Source: JALYXV01 sp963791545
GTDB taxonomy: Bacteria; Actinomycetota; Acidimicrobiia; Acidimicrobiales; Palsa-688
Direction of reading: 5' to 3'
Assembly: GCA_963791545.1 (NCBI GenBank)
Contig: CAWBSR010000006.1
Location: forward strand, 1-64,000
Length of the DNA stretch: 64,000 bases
Position 1 is the first letter of the stretch. Each line of letters starts with the position of its first letter. The position numbers and the translations under genes were made by a program. This document shows positions 1 to 8,296 of this stretch, piece by piece. Below the pieces are notes generated by a model that was given only the letters and a program-made list of their open reading frames with translations, was not told the origin of the DNA and searched no databases.

Positions 1-42
1 CTTCCCAAGCTGAGAACGCGGGTTCGATTCCCGTCGCTCGCT
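1..42 (+). tRNA. tRNA-Gly (CCC), 3' part only
   Basis: The window opens inside the anticodon loop: TTCCCAA at 2-8 carries anticodon CCC. The 3' side of the anticodon stem follows. The T-arm is clear, with stem 18-22/30-34 and loop TTCGATT at 23-29. The 3' acceptor strand is 35-41 and the discriminator base is U at 42. No CCA is encoded. The 5' half lies outside the window. tRNA 3' ends are common integration sites, and a toxin-antitoxin pair and a broken integrase-like gene follow directly. Confidence 0.9.
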
Positions 43-300
43 CTTGGAAGAAATCAGGTCAGGGGCCACTGGTGGGGAGGCAAGTGGGGCTATTTGTCTG
101 TCCTAGGAGGCCAGGCGTGCCATCTACGTGCCGAACTCGACCCTGCCGAGGCTTGACAGCGACGCGACGCCTGGCTGACACGGTGCCCGCCCCAAGAGCT
201 GCTCGACCTCGAGGGGGAGGGCGGGTGACCGCCACAGCGGCGGAAGGTGGCAACCCCAGCTTTGGCGGCGCATGGGCGAACGGCGAGGGAATAAACGGCG

Positions 301-720
301 TCAGTTGACGGACTCGACCCGGACATGCTCGTAGTCCCTGGCAAGCGACCGCAGGTCATCGGGATCGCCGGTGGCGACGAGTCCACCGCCGAGCCGCACG
401 CTCGTGGCGATCACGAACGCATCCACCGTATGGCAGGAATCCAGGCGGTCCCGGGCTCGCAGTTGGCCGGCGAGGCGCGCCATGCTATGGCCCATGGTGA
501 TCGGACGAACCCCCCGGCCCAAGACGAAGTCCACCGCCGAGTCCGCTCGTCCACCCCGATAGGCCTCGGACAGCACGGCGGTCGGAACCCGAACGGGCAC
601 CCCAATGCGAGTGGCCGCAGCAACCATGTTGCGCACTCGCCGCGACGCAGCCGGATCAGCCGTGCGATCCGCGAGGACCTCCAGCGCCCGCGTATCCAAG
701 ACCAGGGCCGTCACAGTCAA
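301..720 (-). CDS. vapC: PIN-domain toxin, VapC-like
   Basis: A 139-aa PIN-domain protein, predicted Mg2+-dependent ribonuclease toxin of a type II toxin-antitoxin pair. The N-terminus has the usual first acidic residue (VLDTRAL). A central LSEAYRG segment and a C-terminal VDAFVIATSV...GDPDDL segment supply the remaining acidic residues. The TTG start at 720 overlaps the stop of the upstream antitoxin (TTGA), so the two are translationally coupled. GTG at 714 is an alternative start. The length is normal for VapC. The RNA target cannot be read from sequence. Confidence 0.85.
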   Translation of the reverse strand: MTVTALVLDTRALEVLADRTADPAASRRVRNMVAAATRIGVPVRVPTAVLSEAYRGGRADSAVDFVLGRGVRPITMGHSMARLAGQLRARDRLDSCHTVDAFVIATSVRLGGGLVATGDPDDLRSLARDYEHVRVESVN

Positions 721-989
721 GAAGCCGAGCGCTGAGAGCGACGCCCCGTGCGGTGACGCCCAGCGGGCCTCGCCGGCAGGGGCGACGTAAGGGCCTCCAT
801 GAAGCCCGCTATCTCATCCTCATTGGCTGGCCCCAACTCGTCGTCAAGTTCGTCGACGAACGCGAACAAGCGGCGGCGATCGATTTCGTGGCGGATCGCG
901 GTCGTCACGAAGGCGCTGACGTTCCCCGGGGCGAGCCCACGCAGGTCATTCACCAGATCATCTGGAACACTGACCGAGAGCTTCGCCAC
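717..989 (-). CDS. vapB: Antitoxin of the VapBC pair
   Basis: A 90-aa protein with a ribbon-helix-helix-like N-terminus (MAKLSVSVPDDLVNDL) and an acidic middle (FVDELDDELGPANEDE). This is the usual arrangement of an antitoxin: a DNA-binding head followed by a toxin-neutralising tail. It starts with GTG at 989. TAGGAT at 996-1001 (read on the minus strand) lies 6 nt before the start and fits a -10 box for a leaderless message. It is first in a two-gene operon with the PIN toxin and probably autorepresses it, as is known for the family. Confidence 0.8.
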   Translation of the reverse strand: MAKLSVSVPDDLVNDLRGLAPGNVSAFVTTAIRHEIDRRRLFAFVDELDDELGPANEDEIAGFMEALTSPLPARPAGRHRTGRRSQRSAS

Positions 990-1070
990 CGTGACATCCT
1001 ACCTCAGTAGGACGAGCAATGGTATGAGCACTGGCCGGCGATCGATTGACGTGAGGAGGACCTGCTAGCC

Positions 1071-1736
1071 GTGCGACTCAGCGTCTGGAGGGCGAGCAGG
1101 CCAGACGATTCGCTTCGCGGAGCTTCCCGGTGCCGAGGCGCTGTCCAGCGGGTCCGGGTCGGCTTCGACCGTGCCGGCCAGCGCGACGCCTGGCTAGAAG
1201 CCGCCATCGCGGCGCTGACGGCCGGTCGCCCGCTCCCGGACCCCGAGCCGTATCGGCGTGAAGCTGGCGACGCCTCCTTCACCCCAGCCACGTCGGCGGC
1301 GCGACCGGTGCCGAAGTTGAAGGAACTCGCCCGCGGCTGGCTCGATGAGTACTTCGGCCAACTGAAGAACGCCAACGCGGAGCGAAACCGCGACGCCCAT
1401 CATGATCGAGCGGCACCTCATCCCGGCCTTCGCCGGCACCATTCCCACCGACGCCAGGGTGGCCCGCAAGCGCCTGATCGACTTCGTCCGGCGACTGGCG
1501 CTGGAACCGGAGTGGGAGAAGGCACTCGATGCCGCCCCCGGCAGCGACCCCCTGCGGCTGTTCAGCATCCGCGAGGCAATGGACGTCTGCAACCGTTCGC
1601 AGTCGACGATCCGCCGAGCCTGGGCGGCGGGCGCCTCCCTGGCGCTCGACGGGTCGAAGATGGACAATGGCGGATCCCGGCGGTCGACCTGGTCGCCGCC
1701 GGGCTGTTGGGCCGCCTGGGCCGAGGGCCGCACTGA
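1071..1736 (+). pseudogene. Frameshifted integrase-like / helix-turn-helix gene
   Basis: Coding similarity jumps between frames. Frame A (from GTG 1071, AGGAGG-type RBS at about 1052) encodes a segment ending LARGWLDEYFGQLKNANAE, like the SAM-like core-binding domain of tyrosine recombinases. At about 1395 it moves to the next frame (MIERHLIPAFAGTIPTDA, then LFSIREAMDVCNRSQSTIRR). At about 1640 it returns to frame A (GRLPGARRVEDGQWRIPAVD), ending TGA 1736. The last two parts make one helix-turn-helix when joined. No catalytic recombinase domain (R..HxxR..Y) is present. It is therefore a truncated and frameshifted relic, unless two assembly errors occurred. The integrase assignment is tentative; the HTH part is clearer. 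Confidence 0.6.
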
Positions 1737-1814
1737 GCCGGGCCTATGTCACCGACATACTCTGGACAGGACATCGTGGGCGAACTCGTCGCCTCCGGGC
1801 ACAGTCAACGACAC

Positions 1815-1862
1815 TGGGGATAAGTCGGACAATTCACAGGGTTATCCATCTGATTGTCCACA
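1815..1862. other. Cluster of DnaA-box-like sequences
   Basis: Within 48 bp there are TTGTCCACA (1854-1862, plus), TTATCCATC (1842-1850, plus) and TTATCCCCA (1815-1823, minus strand). The first equals the form often seen in high-GC actinobacteria, and the last differs by one base from TTATCCACA. GGACAAT (1827-1833) and ATTGTCC (1853-1859) also form a short inverted repeat. No dnaA, dnaN or rep gene is near. This could be a DnaA-titration or regulatory site, or a relic of an element's origin. The rest of the 1737-2210 gap shows nothing certain. Confidence 0.3.
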
Positions 1863-1952
1863 GCACCCTCGTCTACACTCTCTTTGCGGGTGCCGGAGCA
1901 ATGGGACGGATGCACAAGTTCGTCATTTGTATCGCTTAGGATCAAGGGAATT

Positions 1953-2066
1953 TTGCGAAGATATCGGTTGGCCGTCGGGGGATTAATCGCGGTGACGCTC
2001 GCGGTCGGCGTTGCCGTTCTGGTTTTGGCTGCGGAGGCGACCAAAACCTCGGCTACAGCGGGTTGA
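1953..2066 (+). CDS. Possible tiny single-span membrane protein
   Basis: From a TTG at 1953 the frame encodes about 37 residues: a basic start (LRRYRL), one strongly hydrophobic segment (about residues 7-26) and a short Ala/Thr-rich end. AAGGGA at 1944-1949 could be a ribosome-binding site but lies very close to the start. There is no recognisable family, and the longer frame back to 1854 lacks coding character. It may be noise. Confidence 0.22.
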   Translation: MRRYRLAVGGLIAVTLAVGVAVLVLAAEATKTSATAG

Positions 2067-2210
2067 AGCTCCTTTTCCGGTCCGATCACCGATATTTCCT
2101 CCGCCCGAGTAAACCCCCGTCACGCGCCAACATCGTCATACCCGACGGACTCGATATTCGCCTCGAGTTTTACAAGGGGTGAATCCGTCGCTACCTGCCC
2201 GACACGGCCC

Positions 2211-3050
2211 TCAGGGCCGGAGGTAGTTGAGGAGCTGTTCGTGGATGCGGCCGTTGGTGGCCACCGCGCTACCACCGGTGGAAGAGGAGCGGCCCAGGTA
2301 GTCGGAGAAGGCCCCGCCCGCTTCCCCCAGGATGACGGGCATCGGAGCCAGGTCGTAGCGCTCGGCGGCCGGGTCCACCATGGCGTCGATCCTCCCCGTG
2401 GCCACGAGGAGGTAGCCGTACCCGTCTCCCCATGTCCGCAGGACGGCTCCAGCCCGTTTGATGTTGAGCAGGGCGTCGTCGCCCCAGCTCTCGTAGCCGG
2501 AACTGCTGACATAGGCGCCGTCCAAGGTGTCACGGTCACTGACTCGGGCCGGGGCCCCGTTCAGATAGCAACCGCGGCCCCGACCGGCCCACACCATTTC
2601 GCCCAGGGCCGGGATGTTGACCACGCCGAGCGCGTTGCCGTACTCGTCGTCCAACGCCAGCAGGTTGGCGTAGAGAGGAACTCCTCGGCTGAAGGCCTTG
2701 GTCCCGTCGATGGGATCGAGGATCCATTCCCGGCCGCTGGACGACGGGACCGCCGCTTCTTCCTCGCCCACGATCCCGTCGGTAGGGTGGCAGCGCCCGA
2801 TCTCCTCCCGGAGAAACCGCTCGACGGCCCGGTCGGCCTCGGTCACCGGAGTCCCGTCCCCCTTGCGGTCGATCCGTAGGTCGGCGCGGCGGAACCACCG
2901 CAGGCTCAACTCACCCGCCCGCCGCGCCAGGTCGACGGCCTCGTCAACCAGCGCCAGGTCGACCGCGGGCCCCGTCAGGCGCCCCGGCGGCCCGGGGCGG
3001 CCGGCCCGGGCGTCGTCGCCGCCGGGCTCAGTGGCCACCGGTTCGGTCAT
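2211..3050 (-). CDS. hisN: Inositol monophosphatase family, histidinol-phosphatase type
   Basis: A 279-aa Mg2+/Li+-sensitive phosphatase of the IMPase superfamily. GEEEA (about residue 95) and DPIDGTKAF (about 112-120) are the two metal-binding motifs, and the C-terminal AAERYDLAP supplies the last aspartate. Actinobacterial members like this usually dephosphorylate histidinol phosphate, although inositol phosphate cannot be excluded. The ATG at 3050 overlaps the stop of the upstream Fe-S gene (ATGA), so the start is well supported and the genes are coupled. The first 30 residues are Gly/Pro-rich and probably disordered. Confidence 0.85.
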   Translation of the reverse strand: MTEPVATEPGGDDARAGRPGPPGRLTGPAVDLALVDEAVDLARRAGELSLRWFRRADLRIDRKGDGTPVTEADRAVERFLREEIGRCHPTDGIVGEEEAAVPSSSGREWILDPIDGTKAFSRGVPLYANLLALDDEYGNALGVVNIPALGEMVWAGRGRGCYLNGAPARVSDRDTLDGAYVSSSGYESWGDDALLNIKRAGAVLRTWGDGYGYLLVATGRIDAMVDPAAERYDLAPMPVILGEAGGAFSDYLGRSSSTGGSAVATNGRIHEQLLNYLRP

Positions 3051-5332
3051 TCCGAGGGATCGGTGGCACCGGCCAGCGGTACGGCCGCGGCTGGCCGTCG
3101 GCCTCGTCCCTCGAGGGCGTCGAGCAGGTGAAGGGAGATGTCCTGGACGATCACGTCGTCGCGACCCTGCTCCTTGGCCCCGTCGTCGATCATGATGTAA
3201 CAGAAGGGGCAGGCGGTGGCGATGCGGTCGGCCCCGGTTGCCAGCAGCTCCCGGGAGCGCTCGGTGTTCACCTTGGTCCCGGTGGACTCCTCCATCCACA
3301 TGCGGGCGCCGCCCGCGCCGCAGCACATGCCCTTGGTCCCATTCCGGGGCGCCTCCACGATCTCGATGCCGGCCAGATGGCCGAGGACCCGGCGGGGGGC
3401 GGCATAGATGTCGTTGTGCCTGCCCAGGTAGCAACTGTCGTGATATACGACCCGGTCCTCGAGCACTGCGTCGGACACGTCGAGCTTCTTGGTCTCGATC
3501 AGGAACTCGAGCAGCTGGCTGTGGTGGATCACTTCGTAGTTGCCCCCCAGCTGGGGGTATTCGTTCTTCAAGGTGTTGAAGCAATGGGGGCACTGGGTGA
3601 TGATCTTCTTGACGCCGAGCTGCTCCAGGTTGGCCACGTTTTCCTTGGCCAGCATCTGGAAGAGGTATTCGTTGCCCGAGCGTCGGGCCGGATCCCCCGT
3701 GCACTTCTCCAGGGGCCCGAGGACCGCCAAGTCGACTCCGGCCTGGTGGAGGAGCTTGACGGTGGCGATGGTGACCTTCTTGTTTTTGTCGTCGTAGCTC
3801 CCGGCGCAGCCAACCCAGTAGAGGTACTCATGGGTGAACGGCCGGGCCGGGTCCACCAGCGGCACCTCCTCGGGCAGCCCCTTGGCCCATGCGGCCCGTT
3901 CCTTGGGGGGCAGGCCCCACGGATTCTGCTGGTTTTCCATGGCCCGGTAGGCGGTGCCCAGCTCGCTCGGGAAGTTGGACTCCATGAGCGACAGGTAGCG
4001 GCGCATATCGAGGATCTTGTCGAGGATCTCGATGTTGACGGGGCAGATCTCGTCGCAGGCCTTGCAACTGGTGCAGGCCCAGAGCTCCTCGGGGGTGACG
4101 CGCTCGAAGACCGAGTCGGCGGTGACGGTGATCTCGGGGTCGTGGCCCACGACTGGAGAAATGGGGCCCGCGGGGTGGGTGGCGGCCATGACGTCGCCGA
4201 TCTTGAGCACGATCTCTCTCGGGTCGAGGGGCTTGCCGGTGGCGTGGGCGGGGCACACCGAGGTGCAGCGGCCGCAGACGGTACAGGCGTCGATGTCGAG
4301 GAGCTGCTTCCAAGTGAAATCCGCGATGGTGTTGGCGCCGAAGGTCTCCAGTGAAGTCTCGGTGAGGTCGGGAAGCGGCTTCATGGCGCCCTTGGGCCGG
4401 TCCCGATCCCGCAGGTACATGTTGAGTGGCGAGGTGAACATGTGCCGCAACTTGGTGGTGGGGATCAGCAGGACCAGGGCGAAGAAGGCCAGCACATGGA
4501 GGCCCCACGACCACTGATGGGCGATGGTCAGGTCGTGGTGGCTGAGGCCGTCGAACAGCGGGGCCAGGGGGTAGCCGAGCAGCCGCCATTTCTCGAAATG
4601 CGGTTGGCCCTGCAGCTCGATCCGCAGGGCACTGGTGGTGAAACCGGTGACCCCCAGTACGAGGAAGGTGCCGAGGATCAAACCGTCCTCGGGGCGGGTC
4701 TTGATCCGGATGCGGTAGGGCCGGACAATGTAGCGACGGATGACGGCCCAGATGATCCCGATCAGGAACAGGATCCCGGCCACGTTGGCGATCAGGGCAT
4801 AGGCCTGGTAGGAGGTGCCGTGCAGGTACTTGGCGCCCGGCGGCAGGACGTGGTTGATCTCGTCGACGGTGGTGACGGCGAACAGGATGAGGAACGGAAA
4901 GTAGATCAGCGAGTGCATGACGCCGGCCGCGGGATCCCGTAACAGGGTCTTCATGTAGAGGCCCGACCGCAGGTCCGCGAGGCGGCGCTTCACGTTGCGC
5001 CCGGTAGTGGCTCGCCGGTCGGGCTGGCCCCGCTCCCAGTTCTGGATGCGGAGGTAGAAGAACCATCCGGCCATCACGAACAGCAGCGGGAGCACAGCGT
5101 AGAAAGCGGCCTGCAGGGCGGTCGGGATGTCGTAGAACACCATCCGCTGGACGGGCGATTTGTCGCCCCACCCGGTCATTGATGCGCCGATGGCAAGGGC
5201 CACCGTAATCGCCGCCAAACCCACTCCTATAAGGAGGCCCAGGACCGACGGTTTGATCGTCGGGCGGCTCGGGCGAGGAGGACCGGGAGGGCTCGGCGAA
5301 TCGGTCACGGCGGCCGCCTGTTGGGTTGCCAT
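3047..5332 (-). CDS. Membrane-anchored Fe-S oxidoreductase (HdrD/GlpC-like)
   Basis: A 761-aa protein. The N-terminal part has about six membrane spans (residues 30-310), resembling the NarI-type cytochrome b domain of respiratory enzymes. Two 4Fe-4S motifs follow: CTVCGRCTSVC from residue 350 and CTSCKACDEIC about 65 residues later. Then come two CCG-type domains; GCAGSYD begins the first and GMCCGAGGARMW lies in the second. The architecture matches actinobacterial heterodisulfide-reductase-like proteins that pass electrons between a soluble donor and the quinone pool. Substrate unknown. ATG 5332 is preferred over in-frame upstream starts because TAGTTT lies 8 nt before it and the upstream extension is low-complexity. 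Confidence 0.85.
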   Translation of the reverse strand: MATQQAAAVTDSPSPPGPPRPSRPTIKPSVLGLLIGVGLAAITVALAIGASMTGWGDKSPVQRMVFYDIPTALQAAFYAVLPLLFVMAGWFFYLRIQNWERGQPDRRATTGRNVKRRLADLRSGLYMKTLLRDPAAGVMHSLIYFPFLILFAVTTVDEINHVLPPGAKYLHGTSYQAYALIANVAGILFLIGIIWAVIRRYIVRPYRIRIKTRPEDGLILGTFLVLGVTGFTTSALRIELQGQPHFEKWRLLGYPLAPLFDGLSHHDLTIAHQWSWGLHVLAFFALVLLIPTTKLRHMFTSPLNMYLRDRDRPKGAMKPLPDLTETSLETFGANTIADFTWKQLLDIDACTVCGRCTSVCPAHATGKPLDPREIVLKIGDVMAATHPAGPISPVVGHDPEITVTADSVFERVTPEELWACTSCKACDEICPVNIEILDKILDMRRYLSLMESNFPSELGTAYRAMENQQNPWGLPPKERAAWAKGLPEEVPLVDPARPFTHEYLYWVGCAGSYDDKNKKVTIATVKLLHQAGVDLAVLGPLEKCTGDPARRSGNEYLFQMLAKENVANLEQLGVKKIITQCPHCFNTLKNEYPQLGGNYEVIHHSQLLEFLIETKKLDVSDAVLEDRVVYHDSCYLGRHNDIYAAPRRVLGHLAGIEIVEAPRNGTKGMCCGAGGARMWMEESTGTKVNTERSRELLATGADRIATACPFCYIMIDDGAKEQGRDDVIVQDISLHLLDALEGRGRRPAAAVPLAGATDPSE

Positions 5333-5439
5333 GGTGGGGAAAACTACCCGTTGGCGGTGACGACAACCATGGGGCGACGCCTGCAAGCTTTTACCACCCC
5401 GAAACATTCGCGCAACGTTGGGCTCGTACCGTCCGACGT

Positions 5440-5961
5440 GTGGATGTCGTCCTGGTTCGATGGCCTGCGGAGGCGGTGCGCCGGGCGCAGCTGTCTCTCC
5501 GCCAACTGCCCCGCCTGCTGCTGCTGGAGGACAACGCGATCCCCCCTCAGCCGACCGACTGCCTCGAGGACTGGATACGAGTGCCGGCCGCCGAGATCGA
5601 TGTGCGTTCCCGGTGCTCGGCGTTGGCGGCTCGCGCCGAGCAGCACGTGTCCGCCTCACCGACTCTCGACGATGACGGCGTGCTGCGTTTCGGAGGGATC
5701 TGGGTTCCCCTTCCGCCCGTCGAAGCCCGACTGACCGAGGCCTTGTTGCAGCGCTTCGGCGCCGTCGTGAGCCGGGAAGGACTGGCCCGGGCCGGGTGGC
5801 CCGATGGCGCGCCGGGACGCAATGCCCTCGATGTCCATGTCCTGCGCCTCCGCCGCCGCATCCAGCCGCTCGGCCTGGTGATCCGCACCGTGCGGTCTCG
5901 GGGGTACCTGCTGGAAGGACTGCCGAATTCTGCGATGGTCCGAACGGCCATCGAGGCCTAG
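5440..5961 (+). CDS. Winged-helix DNA-binding protein (OmpR/PhoB C-terminal type)
   Basis: A 173-aa protein. The first 90 residues (VDVVLVRWPAEA...) are not a canonical phosphoacceptor receiver, because no DxxxP motif is seen. The C-terminal half is a Trans_reg_C winged helix: LPPVEARLTEALLQRFGAVV, then GRNALDVHVLRLRRRI and TVRSRGYLLEG, the wing. GTG 5440 is chosen because TACCGT at 5427-5432 is 7 nt upstream, fitting a leaderless start. Orphan with no kinase nearby. Target genes unknown; the permease downstream is one candidate. Confidence 0.7.
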   Translation: MDVVLVRWPAEAVRRAQLSLRQLPRLLLLEDNAIPPQPTDCLEDWIRVPAAEIDVRSRCSALAARAEQHVSASPTLDDDGVLRFGGIWVPLPPVEARLTEALLQRFGAVVSREGLARAGWPDGAPGRNALDVHVLRLRRRIQPLGLVIRTVRSRGYLLEGLPNSAMVRTAIEA

Positions 5962-6028
5962 AGCACTCGCGACCGTTTCCTGAAGTAACACCCGGCGGGG
6001 CCTTGGCGCGACGTCTTCGCGTAACGAA

Positions 6029-6043
6029 CTGTTCACAGAACAG
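6029..6043. promoter_or_regulatory. Inverted repeat upstream of the APC permease
   Basis: CTGTTC-ACA-GAACAG is a perfect 6-3-6 inverted repeat, 155 bp before the permease start. A further AACAGAACAG lies just before its ribosome-binding site. It may be an operator for the winged-helix protein encoded immediately upstream; this rests on position only. Confidence 0.35.
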
Positions 6044-6197
6044 CCACGGACGTGAAATATCCGCTCTTTACGGTCTCTTGTGGGCGCAAGGGGGCGTCCC
6101 GGCCGAAGGTCGCCGGTGCCGCGCGCTGAGGTGCACTTCCGGCTCCAACAGGGATTACGCGCCGTCAAATTGGTCAACAGAACAGGGAGGCATCCGG

Positions 6198-7844
6198 GTG
6201 TCAGAAGTTTCCTCCGGTGAGATGAAGCGCAGCCTCACACTCACCGGTATCACCGTCAATGCCATGGCGCTCATAGCGCCGGGCGCATTCTTATGGACCA
6301 CATTTCAGATCCAGGCGTCGCAGAAGGGGGGCACGACTGCGACCGACATGTGGACCGGCCTCCTTTTTGCCTTGGTCCTCGCCTTGTTGACGGCATATAG
6401 CTACAGCGAGCTGGCTCGCATCTATCCCGACGCCGGTACCGGATCGAGCTATTACTTCGCCGAGGCCGCCCTGCTCGACCGTGAAGGTCCTGGTATGCGG
6501 AAGTTCGCCCGTACCGCCAAGCTCTCCGTAGGCTGGATCAGCCACCTCTACTACTGGCTGTACCCCGCCATCATGGTCGGCTTCATGGGCATCCTGTTCG
6601 GGTACATCTACACGTCGATCTTCCATCACACCCTGACGTATATACCGCAGGCCTTAGGGTGTGTGGCGTTGGGCCTGATCTGCGGGTACATAGCTTTTCG
6701 GGGCATCAGCGGCTCGACGATGACGTCGATCCTCATCAACGTCATCCAGATCACCTGTCTGACCGCGGTCAGCATCTTGTTCATCGCGTACCGGCTGGGT
6801 CACGCCCACGGCGCCTATGCCTTCGCCAATGCCGGGGCGGTGGTGATCCCGCACAGCTTCATCCATGTGATCTATCAATCAACTATTGCCATCCTGCTCC
6901 TAGTGGGGTTCGAATCGGTCACCGCCCTGGGCGCTGAGGCAATACGGCCGGAAAAGGACATCAAGAAGGGAATCCTTCTCTCGCTCATCATCCAAGGTGG
7001 GCTCTGCTATCTCTTCGAGTACTTCGCCTCGAACTTCGCGGTGAGCCAGACGACGACACTGTCGTCGGCCACCCCGGCGGCGTGTACCGACGCGCTGATC
7101 AAGGCGGGCACGACCTGCTTACCGAATGGCGTTGACCCGTTGAAGGGCTTCACGTCGGCAGGTCTCGATCCCGCACCTATCGGCACCATGATCCACAACG
7201 TGGCCCAGACCCAGTTCTCGGCGGGGACGACGGTGTCGCTGATTGTCGCCGCCACCGTCCTCATCGCCCTGGTCGGCACGACCCTCGCCTGCTTGAACAC
7301 CGGCGTCCGGGTCACCTACGCCATGGCTAAGGACAAGGAAATGCCCGGAATCCTGGGCCTCCTCCACGGACGGTTCGCCACGCCCCATGGCGGCATCCTG
7401 GTCCTCACCATTATTTCCTGCCTGATCGGTGTCTATTGCGCCACTCCGTACAACGTGGACAACATCACCCAGATCACATTGGCATCCAACACCGGGACCT
7501 TCCTCGTGTACGGGATGTCGTGTCTGATAGCGCTGGTGGCCTTCGCGCAGCGGCATGACAAGCACGTGCTGAAACACCAGATCGTTCCCGGCCTGGGGGC
7601 GCTGATGAACCTGGCCGAGTTGTTCGGCGTCGTGTACCTCGCCATCACCGCCGGTGGCCCCGGCTCCAAGGATGCCTACAAGGCCTTGGGAATCGTGGGT
7701 CTGTGGATCGTCATCGGTTTCATCTGGGTGATGGCGAACCCTGACAAGCATCATGCCCGGAAGGTCCACGAAGACCGCGGACTGGCTCCGAAGGCCACCG
7801 CTGCCCCGGTGCCTCCGACCACTGAGGCACCGGTCACAGTCTGA
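6198..7844 (+). CDS. APC-superfamily amino-acid permease
   Basis: A 548-aa inner-membrane transporter with about 12 hydrophobic segments. Family signs are the N-terminal LTLTGITVNAMALIAPGAFLW helix, the YSYSELARIYPDAGTGSSYY loop after TM2, and GFESVTALGAEAIRPEKDI around the middle. Members move amino acids or amines with H+ or Na+ symport, or by exchange. GTG 6198 is chosen because AGGGAGG at 6184-6190 is a strong ribosome-binding site 7 nt away and the homology begins there. It carries an insertion of about 50 residues with two cysteines (TPAACTDALIKAGTTCLPNG), probably an external loop. Substrate not predictable. Confidence 0.88.
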   Translation: MSEVSSGEMKRSLTLTGITVNAMALIAPGAFLWTTFQIQASQKGGTTATDMWTGLLFALVLALLTAYSYSELARIYPDAGTGSSYYFAEAALLDREGPGMRKFARTAKLSVGWISHLYYWLYPAIMVGFMGILFGYIYTSIFHHTLTYIPQALGCVALGLICGYIAFRGISGSTMTSILINVIQITCLTAVSILFIAYRLGHAHGAYAFANAGAVVIPHSFIHVIYQSTIAILLLVGFESVTALGAEAIRPEKDIKKGILLSLIIQGGLCYLFEYFASNFAVSQTTTLSSATPAACTDALIKAGTTCLPNGVDPLKGFTSAGLDPAPIGTMIHNVAQTQFSAGTTVSLIVAATVLIALVGTTLACLNTGVRVTYAMAKDKEMPGILGLLHGRFATPHGGILVLTIISCLIGVYCATPYNVDNITQITLASNTGTFLVYGMSCLIALVAFAQRHDKHVLKHQIVPGLGALMNLAELFGVVYLAITAGGPGSKDAYKALGIVGLWIVIGFIWVMANPDKHHARKVHEDRGLAPKATAAPVPPTTEAPVTV

Positions 7845-7870
7845 GTCGCGATCGCAGCCGCTGCGGGTCC

Positions 7871-7892
7871 GGCCGGGCGCCAACGCCCGGCC
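7871..7892. terminator. Hairpin between convergent genes
   Basis: GGCCGGGCG-CCAA-CGCCCGGCC is a perfect 9-bp GC stem with a 4-nt loop. It lies 26 bp after the permease stop and 20 bp before the stop of the convergent membrane-protein gene. There is no U-tract, so termination may be of the tail-less actinobacterial kind. Confidence 0.6.
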
Positions 7893-7912
7893 GACTCGCG
7901 CTTATGGTGTCC

Positions 7913-8257
7913 TCAGCCCCCGGGTGAACGGCGTCGCTCGCGGCGCAGCACCGTGGCCCCGGCGCCCCGTAGGAATAGCAGCCCGATGCCGAAGGAAACG
8001 ATGACGGGGATCAGCTTCCAGCTGGTGGACAGCGACAGCAGCAATACGACCGCGACGGCAAACCACATGACGGCAACGATTGCCAACAACCCCACGCTGG
8101 GGGGCCGCCGTCCGACTACGACCGGCTTCTCCGGCTTCAAAGGACTGGGTCGCCGGGCCCCCCTGGCGGCGCCTGGATCACGGGCGGGGGACCGGGGGGC
8201 GCCGCCTTTCGGGGTCACTCGGCCGCTCGAACCGGGCTTGCGCGTGCCAGAGGCCAT
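7913..8257 (-). CDS. Small two-span membrane protein
   Basis: A 114-aa protein. Residues 1-50 are basic and Gly/Pro-rich, likely cytoplasmic. They are followed by two hydrophobic helices (about 55-75 and 80-98) and a short Arg-rich tail (RRERRRSPGG). No known family was recognised. TAACGT at 8266-8271 (minus strand) lies exactly 8 nt before the ATG at 8257, supporting a leaderless start. It is divergent from the phosphatase-kinase operon, with 39 bp between them. Confidence 0.65.
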   Translation of the reverse strand: MASGTRKPGSSGRVTPKGGAPRSPARDPGAARGARRPSPLKPEKPVVVGRRPPSVGLLAIVAVMWFAVAVVLLLSLSTSWKLIPVIVSFGIGLLFLRGAGATVLRRERRRSPGG

Positions 8258-8296
8258 GGAAGCCGACGTTAGCGCCCGGCGCCTTCGGAGGCGCCG

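Noticed and set aside
43..300. Short frames on both strands between tRNA and vapC
   Set aside because: Composition and lack of start signals suggest noise.
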